Made by a program: the position numbers and the translations under genes
Part shown: positions 63,301 to 64,000 of the stretch, one piece after another
Position numbering within the stretch: position 1 is the stretch's first letter
How the letters are laid out: each line of letters begins with the position of its first letter
Source: Pontibacter qinzhouensis
GTDB taxonomy: Bacteria > Bacteroidota > Bacteroidia > Cytophagales > Hymenobacteraceae
Assembly: GCF_008017455.1 (NCBI RefSeq)
Contig: NZ_VRTY01000019.1
Location: forward strand, 1-64,000
Reading direction: 5' to 3'
DNA length: 64,000 nt
Notes under the pieces: model-generated
What the model was told of the DNA's origin: nothing
The model's input: the letters and a program-made list of their open reading frames with translations, nothing else
The model's database searches: none

Positions 63301-63608
63301 CGGAATACTGGACACCCGCCAGAGGCCACTACTTCCTGCATTCTTATGCTATAGAAGATGGTTCTTTCCTGCGTATCAGCAACCTGACACTTGGTTATTC
63401 TATTCCAGAGAGCCTGCTCAAGAGAGCAAAAGTGTTCTCAAAATTCAGAATATATGGTACAGTTAACAACTTGCTTACCTTAACCGGGTACTCTGGTTAC
63501 GATCCGGAAGCAAGCACCCGTCGTAGCAACCCGCTTACGCCAGCTGTTGATTATGCAGCTTATCCGCGTAGCCGATACATACTTGGTGGTGTTAACGTGA
63601 CATTCTAA
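60339..63608 (+). CDS. SusC/RagA-family TonB-linked outer-membrane transporter, second copy
   Basis: A 1089-residue glycan importer: signal peptide ('LFMLLFVFAAIGAAHAQ'), carboxypeptidase-like domain ('VSGKVIDERGDGLPGVTVLL'), SusC plug signature 'IRVRGGTSISGDNSPLYIVD' with 'IQSIDVLKDAASTAIYGARG', and a barrel ending 'YILGGVNVTF'. The ATG at 60339 is used; M9 is an alternative that gives a shorter signal. It is clearly different from the 17243 protein within the barrel. With its SusD it should import the glycan whose uronates are used by the uxa genes. Confidence 0.95.
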   Translation: MQYTLPNKMRYLFMLLFVFAAIGAAHAQSFSVSGKVIDERGDGLPGVTVLLKGTSTAVPTDIDGNYSVSIPSGTGTLVFSFVGYVMQEVAVNNRSTINVTMGSDAKALEEVVVVGYQTVTRRELTSSVSSVGSKQLQDIPVSTAGEALAGRLAGVQVTTAEGQPGAEISIRVRGGTSISGDNSPLYIVDGIQVENALSFLSPQEIQSIDVLKDAASTAIYGARGANGVVVITTKGGKEMPTQITYNGFTGVRSIVNKLDVMRPYDFVNYQYQVYNLNQNQESSNGFRDRYGRWEDLDIYRNMPFTDWQEDVFGRDARSQTHIISLSGGSKATSFNFNLNHVDEEGIMLNSGFVRTLASFKFDHKVNDRMRTGLTTRYSRQRVDGVGTSSSGSQGTNRLRNSVRFRPFMAPGMENQVDEFDPDYFALTNLTSPVLLANQELREDNRNDIIVNGWFSYDLIKNLTFKSVFGISATDREQNTFNGPVTAIARQNNAQPVVQLNAGQQLSITNSNVLTYKTTLGDNHGINFMIGEETWQRRTSSKNIQTRWLPVDITAEQAYAGIQRATPPPGLIQSSPTTNEYEETLFSLFTSLGYNFKEKYRATFTVRRDASSLFAPENRVGVFPSAAFAWHIGDENFLSGTRDWLSDLKVRASIGAVGNNRIGNDLWKTMFIASTNDGYAYTEAIDPGFVADYLANRNLKWETTLSRNVALDFSIFNNKINGSVDFYQNTTSDLLLLATIPQTSGYTRQQQNVGKTENKGIEIQLDGMVIDTKDFTWNANFNIAFNRNKVVSLGLDNNGQPLNSYLVESGWINATYQDFMVSVGQPVGLFYGYETAGFYTVDDFVLDTNGQFVRLANGNFVLKDGVPNSQNIALGNRAPMPGDLKLAKLSDSETMLIGPEDRRILGNAQPKFIGGLNQQFAYKNFDMSLFMNFSYGNKVYNANKIEFTTLYEQRDNNMLSVMNNRWQWYDGNGMMVTDPQQLAAMNENTEYWTPARGHYFLHSYAIEDGSFLRISNLTLGYSIPESLLKRAKVFSKFRIYGTVNNLLTLTGYSGYDPEASTRRSNPLTPAVDYAAYPRSRYILGGVNVTF

Positions 63609-63626
63609 TTTCAAAATCAACAAGTA

Positions 63627-64000
63627 ATGAAAAATAAGTATATAAAAACACTGCTTTTTTCTGCAGCTATCGGATCAGTTTTTGCTCTTTCTTCCTGCGA
63701 GGATTACCTGGATGTTGAGAACCCTTCTACATTGTCTCAGGATGTGGTTTTTTCTAGCATCTCTTATACAAGTTCCGCATTAACTGGTGTTTATAACCAG
63801 CTTCCTGGCGACAATGGCTATGGTAGCCGTGTTTCTACTCTATACCCTAATGCTGCTGACGACTTCAGGGTTGGCGGCGACCATAACCCCCAGACAAGAA
63901 CCGGTATTGCACACTATGGGGCCAGCGCGAACAACACCGAGTTGAATCTGCCTTTTTTGCAGATGTACACTGGTATTGAAAGAGCCAATATCTGTATTAA
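63627..64000 (+). CDS. RagB/SusD-family lipoprotein, 3' truncated by window end
   Basis: Starts with ATG at 63627, 18 bases after the susC stop, and is open to the end of the window (124 complete codons). The translation begins 'MKNKYIKTLLFSAAIGSVFA' and has the lipobox Cys24 in 'ALSSCEDYLDVENPS', the classic SusD start. 'TSSALTGVYNQLPGD' follows as the first helical element. It is the extracellular lid partner of the preceding SusC. The rest of the gene lies outside the window. Confidence 0.9.
   Translation, partial: MKNKYIKTLLFSAAIGSVFALSSCEDYLDVENPSTLSQDVVFSSISYTSSALTGVYNQLPGDNGYGSRVSTLYPNAADDFRVGGDHNPQTRTGIAHYGASANNTELNLPFLQMYTGIERANICI

Overview
The window looks like chromosomal DNA of an aerobic Bacteroidota bacterium, most likely a Cytophagales/Hymenobacteraceae member such as Pontibacter (an inference from gene content; no rRNA gene is present). 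The evidence is two SusC/SusD-type pairs, a TonB-dependent receptor with a DUF4249 partner, a type IX secretion sorting domain, many lipoproteins, an arsenosugar gene group and AT-rich intergenic DNA without strong Shine-Dalgarno sites. I see no tRNA, rRNA, CRISPR array, insertion sequence or prophage.

Layout. 1-6.8 kb: end of a large MBG-repeat secreted protein, then rarA, sppA and a purine nucleoside phosphorylase. 6.8-12.3 kb: minus-strand TonB receptor/DUF4249 pair and an M61 peptidase. 12.7-15.3 kb: two arsenosugar glycosyltransferases and the radical SAM enzyme ArsS. 15.7-16.3 kb: an exported MsrB. 17.2-29.1 kb: a polysaccharide utilisation locus (SusC, SusD, GH43, GH2, GH43, GH43) probably for arabinose/xylose-containing plant glycans, followed by a nucleoside hydrolase and a thioredoxin on the other strand. 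30.8-33.0 kb: a four-gene operon with a small protein, a membrane protein, a histidine kinase and a stand-alone receiver. 33.4-39.5 kb: HNH protein, pncB, an unknown protein, a nuclease lipoprotein and a small lipoprotein sharing a cysteine-rich tail, and a tandem universal stress protein. 39.7-41.6 kb: dnaK. 42.1-48.5 kb: a periplasmic PaoABC-like molybdenum hydroxylase with a second molybdopterin subunit. 49.0-59.3 kb: a minus-strand sugar-acid block (two Gfo/Idh/MocA oxidoreductases, hexuronate-type MFS transporter, UxaC, UxaE, UxaB, LacI regulator). 60.3-64.0 kb: a second SusC and the start of its SusD, divergent from the LacI gene.

The last two blocks form one plausible system. A uronate-containing glycan is imported by the second SusC/D pair. 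Glucuronate and galacturonate are isomerised by UxaC, fructuronate is converted to tagaturonate by UxaE, and tagaturonate is reduced to altronate by UxaB. The LacI protein probably controls both directions through two related operator-like boxes in the 1.1 kb divergent gap.

The most striking feature is not a gene. A family of nearly constant-length 57-bp intergenic repeats occurs about once per 3 kb: 19 full copies and one half copy, in both orientations, never inside a gene body. Its ends and an internal small hairpin are conserved while the 18 bases between the boxes vary freely. I do not recognise it as a named family. A second, rarer intergenic repeat and many TGAATGAGTGA-like tracts accompany it.
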